Source: Nonlabens agnitus
GTDB lineage: Bacteria > Bacteroidota > Bacteroidia > Flavobacteriales > Flavobacteriaceae
Assembly: GCF_002994045.1 (NCBI RefSeq)
Contig: NZ_MQUC01000003.1
Span: 968,501-1,032,500, forward strand
DNA: 64,000 nucleotides
Reading direction: 5' to 3'
Shown here one piece after another: positions 17,531 through 26,928 of this stretch. The translations under genes were made by a program, and so were the position numbers. The notes under the pieces are model-generated. The model made no database searches. It saw only the letters and a list, made by a program, of their open reading frames with translations, and was not told the origin of the DNA. Within the stretch, counting starts at the first letter, position 1. Each line of letters starts with the position of its first letter.

Positions 17531-19351
17531 ATGGAAATGGAAATCATTTTAGTGTTTTGTGTGTTGGGAATGACCATCTTACTGTTCCTAACCGAATGGT
17601 TTCCCATTGACAAAATTGCATTTTTAATCATCGTAAGCCTGGTACTTCTAGGTCTTACAAAGCCAGAAGAAGCCATTAGTGGCTTTGCAGATCCTGCCAC
17701 CATAACCGTATTGTCGCTTATGATGATTGCCATAAGCCTGGAAGATAACGGCGTGATTGAATGGTTGACGAGTGGCATAAAAAAAGTGAGCATACTGCCA
17801 TTAATTCTCATCACACCTGTATTTATGTTTGTTAGTGCCAGTATATCTGCGTTTATTAGTACGACGGCAGTGGTTATCATTTTTATAAAAATTGTTTCAC
17901 AGCTCTCGGCTAAGTATAATTTCTCTGCCAGTAAGTTATTGATGCCCATATCTTTTGCTGGTATTTTAGGTGGTAGTTGTACCTTGATGGGAACCTCCAC
18001 CAACCTTATAGTGAACTCTGTTGCGCGTAACCTAGGCGCCGAGCGTTTGGGATTTTTTGAGTTTACCGTATTTGGATTGGTATTTCTCATTATCGGTATC
18101 GTATTTATGACCATCGCCTCAAAATGGCTTCCCAAGGACAAAAACAAAGACCTGGCAGAGAATTATGGACTGCAGGAATTCATCTTTACAGTGACCATTA
18201 CTGAAGAGAGTAAGTTGGTCGATCAATTACTATCAGAAAGTATCCTTGAAGAAAATCCTGATATAAGCATCATCAAATTGATACGTGATCGCAAGGTGGT
18301 CAACGCGCCAGGAAAATACATCAATGTAAAAGTAGGAGATGAGCTGGTCCTGATGGGTACGGTTGACGATCTTGCACAATTTGTCCAAAAGGAAAATTTA
18401 TTACTGCACGACGAGCGCAACACTAAGGATAAAATACAACAGGCCAACAATATTGAGGAAAAGGATGAAGAGTCGCCTGTCATGAAATATATCGAGCTAC
18501 TCATTTTACCAGGTTCCAATCTTATAGGTAGTACGCTCAGAAAAATACGTAGGTCATCCTTATACGGCGCTTATCCGCTGGCCATTCAAAAGCGTAAAAA
18601 TATTAGAAATACTAAAGAGCGCTTGATACGCAAAAACATTAACGACATACGAGTCAAACCCGGTGATAGATTGTTGCTAGAATTACAGGATGGATCGATG
18701 CGAGACTTGGAACGTTTGGAAAATGTGGCGATACTCAACGAGCACGAACTTAAAAGCAGCGTGCCTTTGTACAAAAAATATATCACGTTATTTACTTTGT
18801 TAGCGGTCATAGGTCTAGCCAGTAGCGGCGTTTTGACCATTCTTGCCAGTGCGCTGACAGGCATCGGGATTTTGTTGTTGACGAATTGTATCTCTCTGGA
18901 AAAAATCTATCAAAAGGTGAACTGGCAAATTGTTTTTCTACTTGCAGGAATGATTCCTTTGGGAATTGCAATGAACAACACCGGTACAGATACGTGGATA
19001 TCAGAGCAATTGCTGGATCTCCTTCAAGGTCAGGCGCCTATAATCGTTCTGGGACTTATATTTTTGTTTACCATGTTGATGAGCGGTACCATTTCCAATA
19101 ATGCAACCGCCATCATCATGACGCCTATTGCAATGTCTGTTGGTGTCGGATTTGGCCTAGAGGTAAAGCCATTTATTCTTGCCGTCATGTTTGCGGCAAA
19201 CTTCAGCTTTTTTACGCCTGTTGGTTATCAAACCAACGCCTTGATTTATGGTACTGGAATCTATAAATTCAAGCACTTTTTAATCATAGGCGGTATTTTA
19301 AGCATCATATTGTGGATTGTGGGAACCCTTTTGCTTTCTACTTTGCTATAG
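17531..19351 (+). CDS. SLC13-type (DASS) permease with two RCK-C domains
   Basis: A 606-residue inner-membrane transporter. Residues 1-200 and 415-606 hold the hydrophobic anion-permease halves (with MGTSTNLIVNS and SGTISNNATAIIMTPIA, the paired SNT-type motifs of the DASS fold). The cytosolic insert at about 210-400 contains two TrkA-C/RCK-C domains (for example KYINVKVGDELVLMG and IRVKPGDRLLLEL). Members move sulfate, dicarboxylates or other anions with sodium. The substrate is not readable here. Confidence 0.9.
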   Translation: MEMEIILVFCVLGMTILLFLTEWFPIDKIAFLIIVSLVLLGLTKPEEAISGFADPATITVLSLMMIAISLEDNGVIEWLTSGIKKVSILPLILITPVFMFVSASISAFISTTAVVIIFIKIVSQLSAKYNFSASKLLMPISFAGILGGSCTLMGTSTNLIVNSVARNLGAERLGFFEFTVFGLVFLIIGIVFMTIASKWLPKDKNKDLAENYGLQEFIFTVTITEESKLVDQLLSESILEENPDISIIKLIRDRKVVNAPGKYINVKVGDELVLMGTVDDLAQFVQKENLLLHDERNTKDKIQQANNIEEKDEESPVMKYIELLILPGSNLIGSTLRKIRRSSLYGAYPLAIQKRKNIRNTKERLIRKNINDIRVKPGDRLLLELQDGSMRDLERLENVAILNEHELKSSVPLYKKYITLFTLLAVIGLASSGVLTILASALTGIGILLLTNCISLEKIYQKVNWQIVFLLAGMIPLGIAMNNTGTDTWISEQLLDLLQGQAPIIVLGLIFLFTMLMSGTISNNATAIIMTPIAMSVGVGFGLEVKPFILAVMFAANFSFFTPVGYQTNALIYGTGIYKFKHFLIIGGILSIILWIVGTLLLSTLL

Positions 19352-19366
19352 AAAATAAGTTCAGCC

Positions 19367-19735
19367 TTAGGATTTACTAATGGCATATGCCCAATAGATC
19401 AATAGCGGATGAATAACAACCAGTCGAACCCAACCTATCCATGGATCGAGACAGACACCGCCTGCACAATGGCCTAATTGAATAAAGTAAACGTGCGAGA
19501 TGACAAACGCCAGCAACATGGCGATCGTGATCCATCCGGCATATTTTCTAGTAGGCTTAAAAATGGCAAGCACAGCTACTGCTATTTCTACCACGCCAGC
19601 AAGAATGTTGATGACACCTGCATCTCCCAACCAATTAGGGATGACTTCCTCATAGGTTTCTGGATTCAAAAAGTGGTTGACTCCAGCAAAGCCATAAAAA
19701 ATGATAAACAGAATGAGAGAAATCTTTTTCCACAT
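19367..19735 (-). CDS. DoxX-family membrane protein
   Basis: A 122-residue protein with four hydrophobic segments. The opening ISLILFIIFYGFAGVNHFLNPETY is typical of DoxX-like proteins. These small membrane proteins of Bacteroidota are of uncertain function, some linked to oxidative stress complexes. The 52-residue ORF upstream ends 13 bases before this start, which suggests cotranscription. It converges with the SLC13 permease. Confidence 0.8.
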   Translation of the reverse strand: MWKKISLILFIIFYGFAGVNHFLNPETYEEVIPNWLGDAGVINILAGVVEIAVAVLAIFKPTRKYAGWITIAMLLAFVISHVYFIQLGHCAGGVCLDPWIGWVRLVVIHPLLIYWAYAISKS

Positions 19736-19748
19736 AGGGATTCAGTAA

Positions 19749-19907
19749 TTAGTTCCTGGCGTAATGGTTCACAAAGCTACGTTCTAGATCTGTTATTCTC
19801 AAAGCATCCTGACGTACACTCACGATGCTGCAAGCTTCAAAGGTAGGATTGTTCAACACCAATTCGTCTGGAGCTAATTTGGTTTCAACCTCATCTGTAA
19901 AGCGCAT
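19749..19907 (-). CDS. Small hypothetical protein (52 residues)
   Basis: ATG at 19907 to TAA at 19749. The product begins MRFTDEVETKLAPDELVLNN and ends FVNHYARN. It has no signal or membrane segment and is mildly acidic and soluble. It lies 13 bases upstream of DoxX on the same strand in an otherwise empty 268-bp gap, and its codon use looks like that of its neighbours. I do not recognise a family. Confidence 0.55.
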   Translation of the reverse strand: MRFTDEVETKLAPDELVLNNPTFEACSIVSVRQDALRITDLERSFVNHYARN

Positions 19908-19961
19908 AGTATTTGAAAAATGAATGAAAGGTGAATCGTACGATGTAGTCTGTAACTGTTA

Positions 19962-19977
19962 CGCTTTCGCGAAAGCG
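19962..19977. repeat. Palindromic repeat (16 bp)
   Basis: Core at 19963-19976, between the small ORF and the SET-domain gene (26 bases beyond its stop). Confidence 0.93.
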
Positions 19978-20003
19978 AATACTATTTAAAATTAATAACA
20001 GAA

Positions 20004-20597
20004 TTAAGCCATTTCTGGGTCAAAATAGTTGGTGAGTATGGATGCCATTTGTTCACGGCCTGCGGCAATGTGCTGTACTTTAGTCCACAGTGATTCTGCT
20101 AACAGAAACTTCATGGGTTGATCCAATTCTGGTATTTTGTGAAATACCTTTTTGATCTGCTCATCCCAAACATCGTGGTAACGGGTCAGGTCATCTGGAT
20201 AGACCATTTTGCGGTCGGTACCTTCATCCATGGCCTCAAAAGGCTCAGAAATATTTAGGTAGCCATAATCGTCTGTCAATTGCTCGCCTGGTTGAATATC
20301 GCGTATAGCGATTTCAAAATCATAGGCTGTGGTCAGACAATTGGAATTAAAACTGTGATTCACAAATCTGCCTATATCCCAGCATAGAATCATGTTTCCC
20401 TTGTTATTTCTAAAGGTGTAGGTATCGAGGATCTCCTTGTAAACAAAGTCCATTTGCTCGTACTGTGCGGGCGTGAACTCGCGGTCCAATTGGTCCAGTA
20501 CCCATGTGATGGTACCTGCTGGAATGAGCTGTTTTGCCACGACTCCATAGCCTATTTCTTCACTGATAAAACGTACTTCGGTATGCGGATGTATCAC
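20004..20597 (-). CDS. SET-domain protein, putative lysine methyltransferase
   Basis: A 197-residue cytosolic protein. It has the SET core signatures GYGVVAKQLIPAGT at the start, RFVNHSFNSNC (the NH motif for S-adenosylmethionine binding, about residues 77-87) and GEQLTDDYGY (the catalytic-tyrosine motif, about 108-117). No post-SET cysteines are obvious. The C-terminal 70 residues are helical and unassigned. Bacterial SET proteins methylate protein lysines, but the target here is unknown. It is monocistronic. Confidence 0.85.
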   Translation of the reverse strand: MIHPHTEVRFISEEIGYGVVAKQLIPAGTITWVLDQLDREFTPAQYEQMDFVYKEILDTYTFRNNKGNMILCWDIGRFVNHSFNSNCLTTAYDFEIAIRDIQPGEQLTDDYGYLNISEPFEAMDEGTDRKMVYPDDLTRYHDVWDEQIKKVFHKIPELDQPMKFLLAESLWTKVQHIAAGREQMASILTNYFDPEMA

Positions 20598-20766
20598 CTT
20601 TATTTTGATTAAATTTTAGATCTAATGTATGTATATCTGCATTAGTTTTTCATTTTCTATTTCTTAAACTTGCAAAATATTATACGTTGATTTACAATTG
20701 ATTAAGATTGATAATTCTTAAAATTTTATTTGTGATCCCAATATGCTGTAATCAAATTTAAGGACG

Positions 20767-20774
20767 TACTTTTG
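20767..20774 (+). promoter_or_regulatory. -7 element TACTTTTG of the J-domain gene
   Basis: Matches TAnnTTTG. It overlaps an in-frame TTG at 20772, which argues against that codon as the start and for the ATG at 20796. Confidence 0.5.
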
Positions 20775-20795
20775 CGCGTTTTAAAAAATGCGATT

Positions 20796-21245
20796 ATGAA
20801 GCGTATCAATCAATATAAAAAGATGTTTAGTGTAGAAGGACCCATTGAGCTTAAAGAGCTTAAGAAGTCTTACCGAAATCTTGTCAAAGAATGGCATCCT
20901 GATAAATTCCAGGATGGTGATGAAAAGAAGGAAGAAGCCGAGGTGATGAGCCGTCAAATTATTGATGGGTACCATTTTCTGGTAAGCATCGCTCCAGAAA
21001 CCAAAGAAGCTAACCTAGAAGCCTATAAGGAAACCACTACCAATACGGGAATCGAGGATTTTGACCACAAAGGTCAAGTGTTGGAAATTACTTTTACAGA
21101 TGGTAGTACGTATGAATACTTTGGCGTTCAAAAACCTATTTTTCAAAAGTTGATCAACGCACCTAACAGGTATCGTTTTGCAAAACGCAATATCTTCAAC
21201 GACTATTTGTATCGCAAAAGCAAGAAGGATCAAGAAATGGCATAA
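20796..21245 (+). CDS. J-domain protein with C-terminal KTSC domain
   Basis: A 149-residue protein from the ATG at 20796. The frame extends to a TTG at 20772, but that codon lies within the likely promoter. Residues 15-60 form a short J domain with the HPD motif (VKEWHPDKF). Residues 92-140 form a KTSC-like fold (LEITFTDGSTYEYFGVQKPIFQKLINA). J domains stimulate DnaK-type ATPases, while KTSC domains are of unknown function and are often RNA- or nuclease-associated. It is monocistronic with a good terminator. Confidence 0.8.
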   Translation: MKRINQYKKMFSVEGPIELKELKKSYRNLVKEWHPDKFQDGDEKKEEAEVMSRQIIDGYHFLVSIAPETKEANLEAYKETTTNTGIEDFDHKGQVLEITFTDGSTYEYFGVQKPIFQKLINAPNRYRFAKRNIFNDYLYRKSKKDQEMA

Positions 21246-21270
21246 TCAGCTATACTGACTATAAATTATA

Positions 21271-21299
21271 AAGCTTCTCCTATTAGAGAAGCTTTTTTT
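21271..21299 (+). terminator. Terminator of the J-domain gene
   Basis: Stem AAGCTTCTC (21271-21279) with GAGAAGCTT (21286-21294), followed by a T-run to 21299. Confidence 0.9.
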
Positions 21300-21356
21300 G
21301 TGTTCGCTTTATTGTTTGCGCTAAGACTTTGATATTTACTACGTTTTCATCAAATC

Positions 21357-21387
21357 GAAAAGGCTACCCATGATAGGCAGCCTTTTC
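21357..21387. terminator. Hairpin downstream of the secreted-protein gene
   Basis: Stem GAAAAGGCT (21357-21365) with AGCCTTTTC (21379-21387) between convergent genes. The T-tracts on either side are short, so termination is only likely. Confidence 0.45.
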
Positions 21388-21415
21388 AATTTTTCCTTCG
21401 TCTATTTTACTCAGT

Positions 21416-21988
21416 CTATAGAGTAAAGTTATTCGTATAAGTACGATCGCCAGATTTCATAAAAACTACATAATCCCCTTTTTTATCGGTAGAGAGTTGA
21501 TACGCTCCATTAAGTATCATCGATCCAGAAAGTGTTTCCTCATGAATAAGCTCGCCATCATAATAAAATGATATGCTCAAAGGTTTTTGAGCTAGAGTTA
21601 ATTGAGAAATCATAACTGTTCCTTTGTTTAATTTCAGCACTGGCTTAAACTCTTTACTCTCAGAATCTTGAATTATCATAACATTGTTATTTTCTATGTA
21701 AAGAGATTTTATAATGATTTCACAATCTTTATGTAATTCAATAAAATACATTCCATCTTTAAGTGCCGTTAAGTCAAACTTTCTTAGATAGGTTCCGCTT
21801 GTATTGATAAATTCTTTATACAGCACGGTTTTAAGCCCATCTTTGATCATGATCTGTTGTCCTTTCTTGACATTTGAAAATTGCAGCGTGGTCACGCTCG
21901 CAGATGATACGATTTCGATTTCAGTGGAGTAGCCGTTAAGTGCTGTAAGCATTAAGGCAGTCAGTACGATGTGTTTTAGTGTTTTCAT
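21416..21988 (-). CDS. Secreted protein of unknown function
   Basis: A 190-residue protein with a Sec signal peptide (MKTLKHIVLTALMLTALNGYS). Two or three beta-rich segments follow, including GTYLRKFDLTALKDGMYFIEL, which resembles the Ig-like beta-sandwich of small secreted Bacteroidota proteins related to T9SS tails. No catalytic motif is visible. It is monocistronic and divergent from the AraC regulator. Confidence 0.7.
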   Translation of the reverse strand: MKTLKHIVLTALMLTALNGYSTEIEIVSSASVTTLQFSNVKKGQQIMIKDGLKTVLYKEFINTSGTYLRKFDLTALKDGMYFIELHKDCEIIIKSLYIENNNVMIIQDSESKEFKPVLKLNKGTVMISQLTLAQKPLSISFYYDGELIHEETLSGSMILNGAYQLSTDKKGDYVVFMKSGDRTYTNNFTL

Positions 21989-22167
21989 AGTAATCAGTTT
22001 TTAACTGTTGTACATGGCAAAGTTATATAGCTATGCATGCATAGAAAACATCATATTTGACCACTTTATATACTTAATTAACATGTAGGTTATTAACTAA
22101 AACGTTTTCGTATTAAAATACCATAATTTTAGGGTAATAGAGTAGCATTTGAATTTTTGAGTTGTAG

Positions 22168-22175
22168 TACATTTG
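22168..22175 (+). promoter_or_regulatory. -7 element TACATTTG close to the AraC start
   Basis: TAnnTTTG match only 7 bases before the ATG at 22183. A TTTG at 22148-22151 leaves a 16-bp spacer, slightly short for the -33 site. The resulting RNA would have almost no leader. Confidence 0.5.
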
Positions 22176-22182
22176 TAGTGTT

Positions 22183-23061
22183 ATGAAAGACATGCAATTA
22201 CGTAAACCAGTCCTCAAGAAAGTCCATCCAGAAATGAAGAGTACCGTCTTTGTGAGCAGGAGCACCACAGAGCGTATCGACTGGAAACCCTTCTGGCATT
22301 ATCATCCAGAAATAGAGTTGGTTTATGTAGATAAAGGTCAAGGCAAGCGCCACATAGGGAACCACATGTCTTATTATAACAACAGCCAGCTTATTTTGAT
22401 TGGGTCCAACCTACCTCATATAGGTTATACGGATAGTCCCAATCACGGTTCTGAACTGCTCGTTCAATTTTTACCTGACTTTTTGGGTAAGGATTTTCTG
22501 GAACGGCCAGCGACACAACCTATCAAACAACTGTTTGAAAGGGCCAAAAACGGAATCGTGTTCCTCAAACCGGTGAAGGAGCAAATAGGAGACAAGCTTC
22601 ATCAATTGAATGAAGTGGAAGGTTTTGAGCGTATCCTGCTGTTATTGAATATTTTGAATACGCTGGCCACTACCGAACATTACGAGATCCTCAATGCCGA
22701 AAAGTTTGTGTTTGAAACCGACCATCAAAATAATTCTAAGATGGAGACCATTTACAAACACATCAACCAAAACTTTAAGGAGCACATCTCACTAGACGAG
22801 ATTGCTGATAAGGTGAGCATGACCGTTCCAGCGTTTTGTAGGTACTTCAAAAAATCTACAGGAAAGACCTTTACAAAACTGGTCAACGAGTATCGTGTGG
22901 TTCACGCCACAAAACTATTAGCAGAAAGTCCTATGAGCATTAGCGATGTGGCTTTTGAATGTGGCTTCAATAATTTCTCGCACTTCAATAAACTGTTTAA
23001 GGAAGTCACTGGTAAAAGCGCCAGTAAATACCGCGCTGGATTAAAGCAGATGGTTGGGTGA
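22183..23061 (+). CDS. AraC-family transcriptional regulator
   Basis: A 292-residue protein. Residues 20-110 form a cupin-like sensor domain (WKPFWHYHPEIELVYVDKGQGKRHIG), and residues 185-285 hold the paired helix-turn-helix motifs (ISLDEIADKVSMTVPAFCRYFKK, then SISDVAFECGFNNFSHFNKLFKE). It probably binds a small sugar-like ligand. The target is not obvious, because the gene stands alone between a secreted protein and purL. The start could also be the ATG at 22192. Confidence 0.93.
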   Translation: MKDMQLRKPVLKKVHPEMKSTVFVSRSTTERIDWKPFWHYHPEIELVYVDKGQGKRHIGNHMSYYNNSQLILIGSNLPHIGYTDSPNHGSELLVQFLPDFLGKDFLERPATQPIKQLFERAKNGIVFLKPVKEQIGDKLHQLNEVEGFERILLLLNILNTLATTEHYEILNAEKFVFETDHQNNSKMETIYKHINQNFKEHISLDEIADKVSMTVPAFCRYFKKSTGKTFTKLVNEYRVVHATKLLAESPMSISDVAFECGFNNFSHFNKLFKEVTGKSASKYRAGLKQMVG

Positions 23062-23093
23062 TTATACAAACAAAACGAACTCGTTGGTAACTG

Positions 23094-23113
23094 CTCGCCT
23101 AAAAGTAGGCGAG
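23094..23113. other. Hairpin between convergent AraC and purL genes
   Basis: CTCGCCT (23094-23100) pairs with AGGCGAG (23107-23113) around a 6-base loop. No T-run follows, so it may be only a weak terminator or RNA end. Confidence 0.4.
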
Positions 23114-23184
23114 GACAGATGTTTCCAAGTCGAATTTGGACCATTTCAAACCCCTAAAGTGCTTACCTTATAGTAGTCTGAAAA

Positions 23185-26100
23185 TTAGTTAGCTTCCAAC
23201 CAAACCCTAGCATTCACAAAGGCCTCCAACCAAGGCGTGACCACATCATCTTTACGATCTGATGGGTAGTAACCCCAATTCCACGGGAATGTGCTGCGTT
23301 CCAAGTGTGGCATCATCACCAGGTGACGACCATCTTCTGAATTAAGCATGGCGGCATTATAATCAGAGCCGTTAGGATTTGCAGGATAACCTTCATAAGC
23401 GTAAGTCGCTGGTATTTGGTAAGCACTACGATCCTTGGGTAACTGGAATTTTCCTTCACCATGCGCTGCCCAGATACCTAGTTTGCTACCTGCTAAGGAT
23501 TTCAGCATGATGGAATTGTTCTGTGCAATCTCAACGCTCGTGAAATTACATTCAAACTTACCGCTGTCGTTATGAAGCATTTTAGGCTTTTCATCATGAT
23601 CTGGATGGATCAATCCTAATTCCACAAACAATTGACAACCATTACAGACTCCAATACTCATGGTGTCTGGTCTAGCAAAAAAGTTTTTTAGTGCAGTATT
23701 TGCCTTGTCATTATAGAGAAAGGCACCAGCCCAGCCTTTGGCACTTCCTAAAACGTCGCTGTTGGAAAAGCCTCCAACTGCTGCAATGAATTGAACATCT
23801 TCCAGATTTTCACGACCGCTAATCAAGTCGGTCATGTGGACGTCCAGCACTTCAAAGCCAGCGAGATACATGGCGCGCGCCATCTCACGTTCAGAATTAC
23901 TACCTTTTTCTCTTATGACTGCGGCTTTTATTCTTTTGGCAGGCAAGGCTGGTAATTTCCCGTCAAATTGTGATGGGAACTCAAACTGCAACGGCTGCTT
24001 TTTATAGTTTTCAAATCGCTCGTCGGCTTTGGCTGTTCCTGATTGCTGGCGGTCGAGTAGGTGAGAAGTCTCATACCATACATCGCGCAGCTCGTTGATA
24101 TCTAACATATTTCCGTTGAATTTTAATGTGGCTTCTGCGGTAGCGGTTCCTATTTTGTAAAAGGCGACACCACTGTTGGCCAACTCTTTTTCAATCGATG
24201 CATCAGTGGTTTGGAGCACGATTCCAGCATTTTCAGAGAACAATGTTTTGATCAAATCGTCACCTAATTTAGACAGGTCCAGATCCATTCCTACATTTTG
24301 CGATGGGAAACACATTTCCAATAAGGTGGTGATCAATCCGCCGCTGGCAACATCGTGACCTGCAAGTACTTTGCCTTGCTTGATGAACTGTTGGATGGAA
24401 GTAAACGCTTTCGCGAAAGCGGAAACATTCAACACATCTGGACAAGTTTTTCCAACGGCATTTTGAGTTTGTGCAAAGCTGGAGCCACCTAACTCCAAAG
24501 CCATGCTGCTCATGTTGATATAATAAATAGGTGCATCCATATCCCGCTGTAAAACAGGCTCGACCACTTTTGTAATATTGTCGCAAGAGCCAACGGTACT
24601 AATGATAACGGTTCCAGGCGCCAGCACATCCATATCAGGATATTTTTGCTTCATGCTCAAGCTGTCCTTACCTGTTGGGATGTTGATGCCTAGATCAATG
24701 GCAAATTCGCTAACGGCTTCTACAGCGGCGTATAATCTAGCGTCCTCGCCGGGATTGTTGCATGGCCACATCCAGTTGGCACTAAGGCTTACTCCTTTTA
24801 GTCCTTTTTCCAGCGGTGCAAAAACCAGATTCGTCAATGCCTCTGCAATCGCATTGCGCGAGCCAGCTGCAGGATTGATAAGCGCGGCCACAGGTGCGTG
24901 TCCAATGGTGGTAGCGACGCCATTTTTGCCCTGGTAGTCCATGGCCATGACACCTACATTATTGAGTGGCAACTGCAGCTCGCCGCAGGTTTGCTGTTTA
25001 GCCACACGACCGGTCACGCAACGATCTACCTTGTTGGTAAGCCAGTCTTTACAAGCCACAGCCTCTAGTTTCAGGACTTGCTCGACATATTTTTTAAGGT
25101 CTTTTTGATCGTATGAAATGTCTTGATATGTGCGAGCAATGGTGGTATCATTCATGATCGTTTTAGGACTCGAACCGAACATGTCTTCCAACGCCAGATC
25201 CATTGGGCTGCGACCATCCTTCTCGCTAAAGGTGAATCTATTGTCGCCGGTAACCTTACCAACTTTATATAGTGGTGCGCGCTCGCGAGCGGCTATTTCT
25301 TCTAGGATAGGTGTATCGCCGGCATCCATGACCAGTCCCATGCGTTCCTGGGATTCATTACCTATCAATTCTTTGCGGGATAGCGTAGGATCACCAACAG
25401 GTAGTGCTTCTACATCTATGGTACCACCAGTTTCTTCCACTAATTCTGATAGACAATTCAAGTGTCCACCAGCGCCGTGATCGTGAATGGATTTTATAGG
25501 GTTGTTCTCGCTTTCTACCAGGCCACGTATGGCATTGGCAGCACGTTTTTGCATTTCCGGATTGGAGCGTTGCACGGCATTGAGTTCCAGTCCTGAATCT
25601 AGAGCACCGGTATCTGCGCTGCTCACGGCAGCGCCGCCCATTCCTATGCGGTAATTATCACCACCCATAACGATAATGTCGTCGCCAGTTTCTGGTGTTT
25701 TTTTCAAGGCTTGGGAACGTTTCCCATAACCTATACCACCAGCTTGCATGATGACTTTGTCGAAACCTAGGTTTTGATCAGCTTCTTGATGTTCAAAGGT
25801 CAACACAGACCCAACGATCAATGGCTGCCCAAATTTGTTCCCAAAATCACTGGCACCGTTAGACGCCTTGATCAAGATATCCATAGGTGTTTGATACAAC
25901 CATTTTCTGGCTTCAAATCCCTTTTCCCAAGGACGCTCATCGTTCAATCTGGAATAACTGGTCATGTAAACGGCTGTTCCTGCCAGTGGCAAAGATCCTT
26001 GACCACCAGCCAGTCGATCGCGTATTTCTCCACCAGATCCTGTTGCCGCACCATTAAACGGTTCCACCGTTGTTGGGAAGTTGTGAGTTTCTGCCTTTAG

Positions 26101-26826
26101 CGATATCACGCTATCAAAAAGGCTGGTTTGATAAACATCTGGTTTGTTAGGCGTTTTGGGTGCAAATTGCTCCGCATTTGGACCATTGACAAAAGCAACA
26201 TTATCAGAATAGGCACTAACGATCTCGTTAGGGTTTTGCTTGCTCGTTTCTTTGATAAGCTTGAATAGAGAAGTAGGTTTTTCCTCGCCATCGATGATAA
26301 AAGTCCCGTTGAAAATCTTGTGACGACAGTGCTCTGAATTCACTTGAGAGAATCCAAAAACCTCACTATCCGTAAGCTTGCGATCCAGCTTCTCTGACAA
26401 CGCTATGAGATAATCAATCTCATCGTCACTTAGAGAAAGTCCTTCCTGCATATTGTAAGCCGCAATGTCTTCTACTTCCAAAACACCATCAGCAGCAACA
26501 TTGATTTCAAATTGCGACTGGTCCAGACCGTCAAACTTGACTTGTAACATCTTGTCGTAGGCCGAATTTTCCGTACAGGCAACAAACTCCTCAATGCGAG
26601 TGATGCCTTTGATTTCCATGTTTTGGGTGATTTCTACCGCATTGGTAGACCATGGTGTTATCGTCGTTGCACGTGGTCCCGTAAAATAACCTGGTAGGGC
26701 TTCGGCCTCTAATTTTGGGGCACCGGCAAAGAGCCATTGTAATTTTTTATCGTCTTCTTCAGTAAGATGGGAAGAGGTCTGTACTGCGTAAATTTTCTTG
26801 GTGGGATTTCCGTAAAAATGGATCAT
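23185..26826 (-). CDS. purL: Phosphoribosylformylglycinamidine synthase (large PurL)
   Basis: A 1213-residue single-chain FGAM synthase. It converts FGAR, glutamine and ATP to FGAM in purine synthesis. The synthase domain shows VNSEHCRHKIFNG (about residues 168-180) and a glycine-rich GAGGHLNCLSE. The C-terminal glutaminase domain has the nucleophile in GVCNGCQLFVELG and the closing PHLERSTFPWNWGYYP. The long form is typical of Gammaproteobacteria and Bacteroidota, unlike the split PurLQS. Residues 803-807 (AFAKA) are encoded by a palindromic repeat. Confidence 0.97.
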   Translation of the reverse strand: MIHFYGNPTKKIYAVQTSSHLTEEDDKKLQWLFAGAPKLEAEALPGYFTGPRATTITPWSTNAVEITQNMEIKGITRIEEFVACTENSAYDKMLQVKFDGLDQSQFEINVAADGVLEVEDIAAYNMQEGLSLSDDEIDYLIALSEKLDRKLTDSEVFGFSQVNSEHCRHKIFNGTFIIDGEEKPTSLFKLIKETSKQNPNEIVSAYSDNVAFVNGPNAEQFAPKTPNKPDVYQTSLFDSVISLKAETHNFPTTVEPFNGAATGSGGEIRDRLAGGQGSLPLAGTAVYMTSYSRLNDERPWEKGFEARKWLYQTPMDILIKASNGASDFGNKFGQPLIVGSVLTFEHQEADQNLGFDKVIMQAGGIGYGKRSQALKKTPETGDDIIVMGGDNYRIGMGGAAVSSADTGALDSGLELNAVQRSNPEMQKRAANAIRGLVESENNPIKSIHDHGAGGHLNCLSELVEETGGTIDVEALPVGDPTLSRKELIGNESQERMGLVMDAGDTPILEEIAARERAPLYKVGKVTGDNRFTFSEKDGRSPMDLALEDMFGSSPKTIMNDTTIARTYQDISYDQKDLKKYVEQVLKLEAVACKDWLTNKVDRCVTGRVAKQQTCGELQLPLNNVGVMAMDYQGKNGVATTIGHAPVAALINPAAGSRNAIAEALTNLVFAPLEKGLKGVSLSANWMWPCNNPGEDARLYAAVEAVSEFAIDLGINIPTGKDSLSMKQKYPDMDVLAPGTVIISTVGSCDNITKVVEPVLQRDMDAPIYYINMSSMALELGGSSFAQTQNAVGKTCPDVLNVSAFAKAFTSIQQFIKQGKVLAGHDVASGGLITTLLEMCFPSQNVGMDLDLSKLGDDLIKTLFSENAGIVLQTTDASIEKELANSGVAFYKIGTATAEATLKFNGNMLDINELRDVWYETSHLLDRQQSGTAKADERFENYKKQPLQFEFPSQFDGKLPALPAKRIKAAVIREKGSNSEREMARAMYLAGFEVLDVHMTDLISGRENLEDVQFIAAVGGFSNSDVLGSAKGWAGAFLYNDKANTALKNFFARPDTMSIGVCNGCQLFVELGLIHPDHDEKPKMLHNDSGKFECNFTSVEIAQNNSIMLKSLAGSKLGIWAAHGEGKFQLPKDRSAYQIPATYAYEGYPANPNGSDYNAAMLNSEDGRHLVMMPHLERSTFPWNWGYYPSDRKDDVVTPWLEAFVNARVWLEAN
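24406..24421. repeat. Palindromic repeat inside purL
   Basis: A 16-bp perfect palindrome (core 24407-24420), translated as Ala-Phe-Ala-Lys-Ala in PurL. Confidence 0.93.
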
Positions 26827-26849
26827 TGCGAGCGCTTTTGTGGCTGTTA

Positions 26850-26857
26850 CAAAGATA
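26850..26857 (-). promoter_or_regulatory. -7 element TATCTTTG of purL
   Basis: Minus-strand TAnnTTTG match, 23 bases upstream of the purL ATG. The -33 TTG is not evident. Confidence 0.5.
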
Positions 26858-26886
26858 GTTTTTTAGGACGGTATTTGATGGGAATA

Positions 26887-26902
26887 CGCTTTCGCGAAAG
26901 CG
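26887..26902. repeat. Palindromic repeat (16 bp)
   Basis: Core at 26888-26901, in the 102-bp gap between the GNAT gene stop and the purL start. Confidence 0.93.
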
Positions 26903-26928
26903 GAATTACCACCAGCTTTTTAACAATA

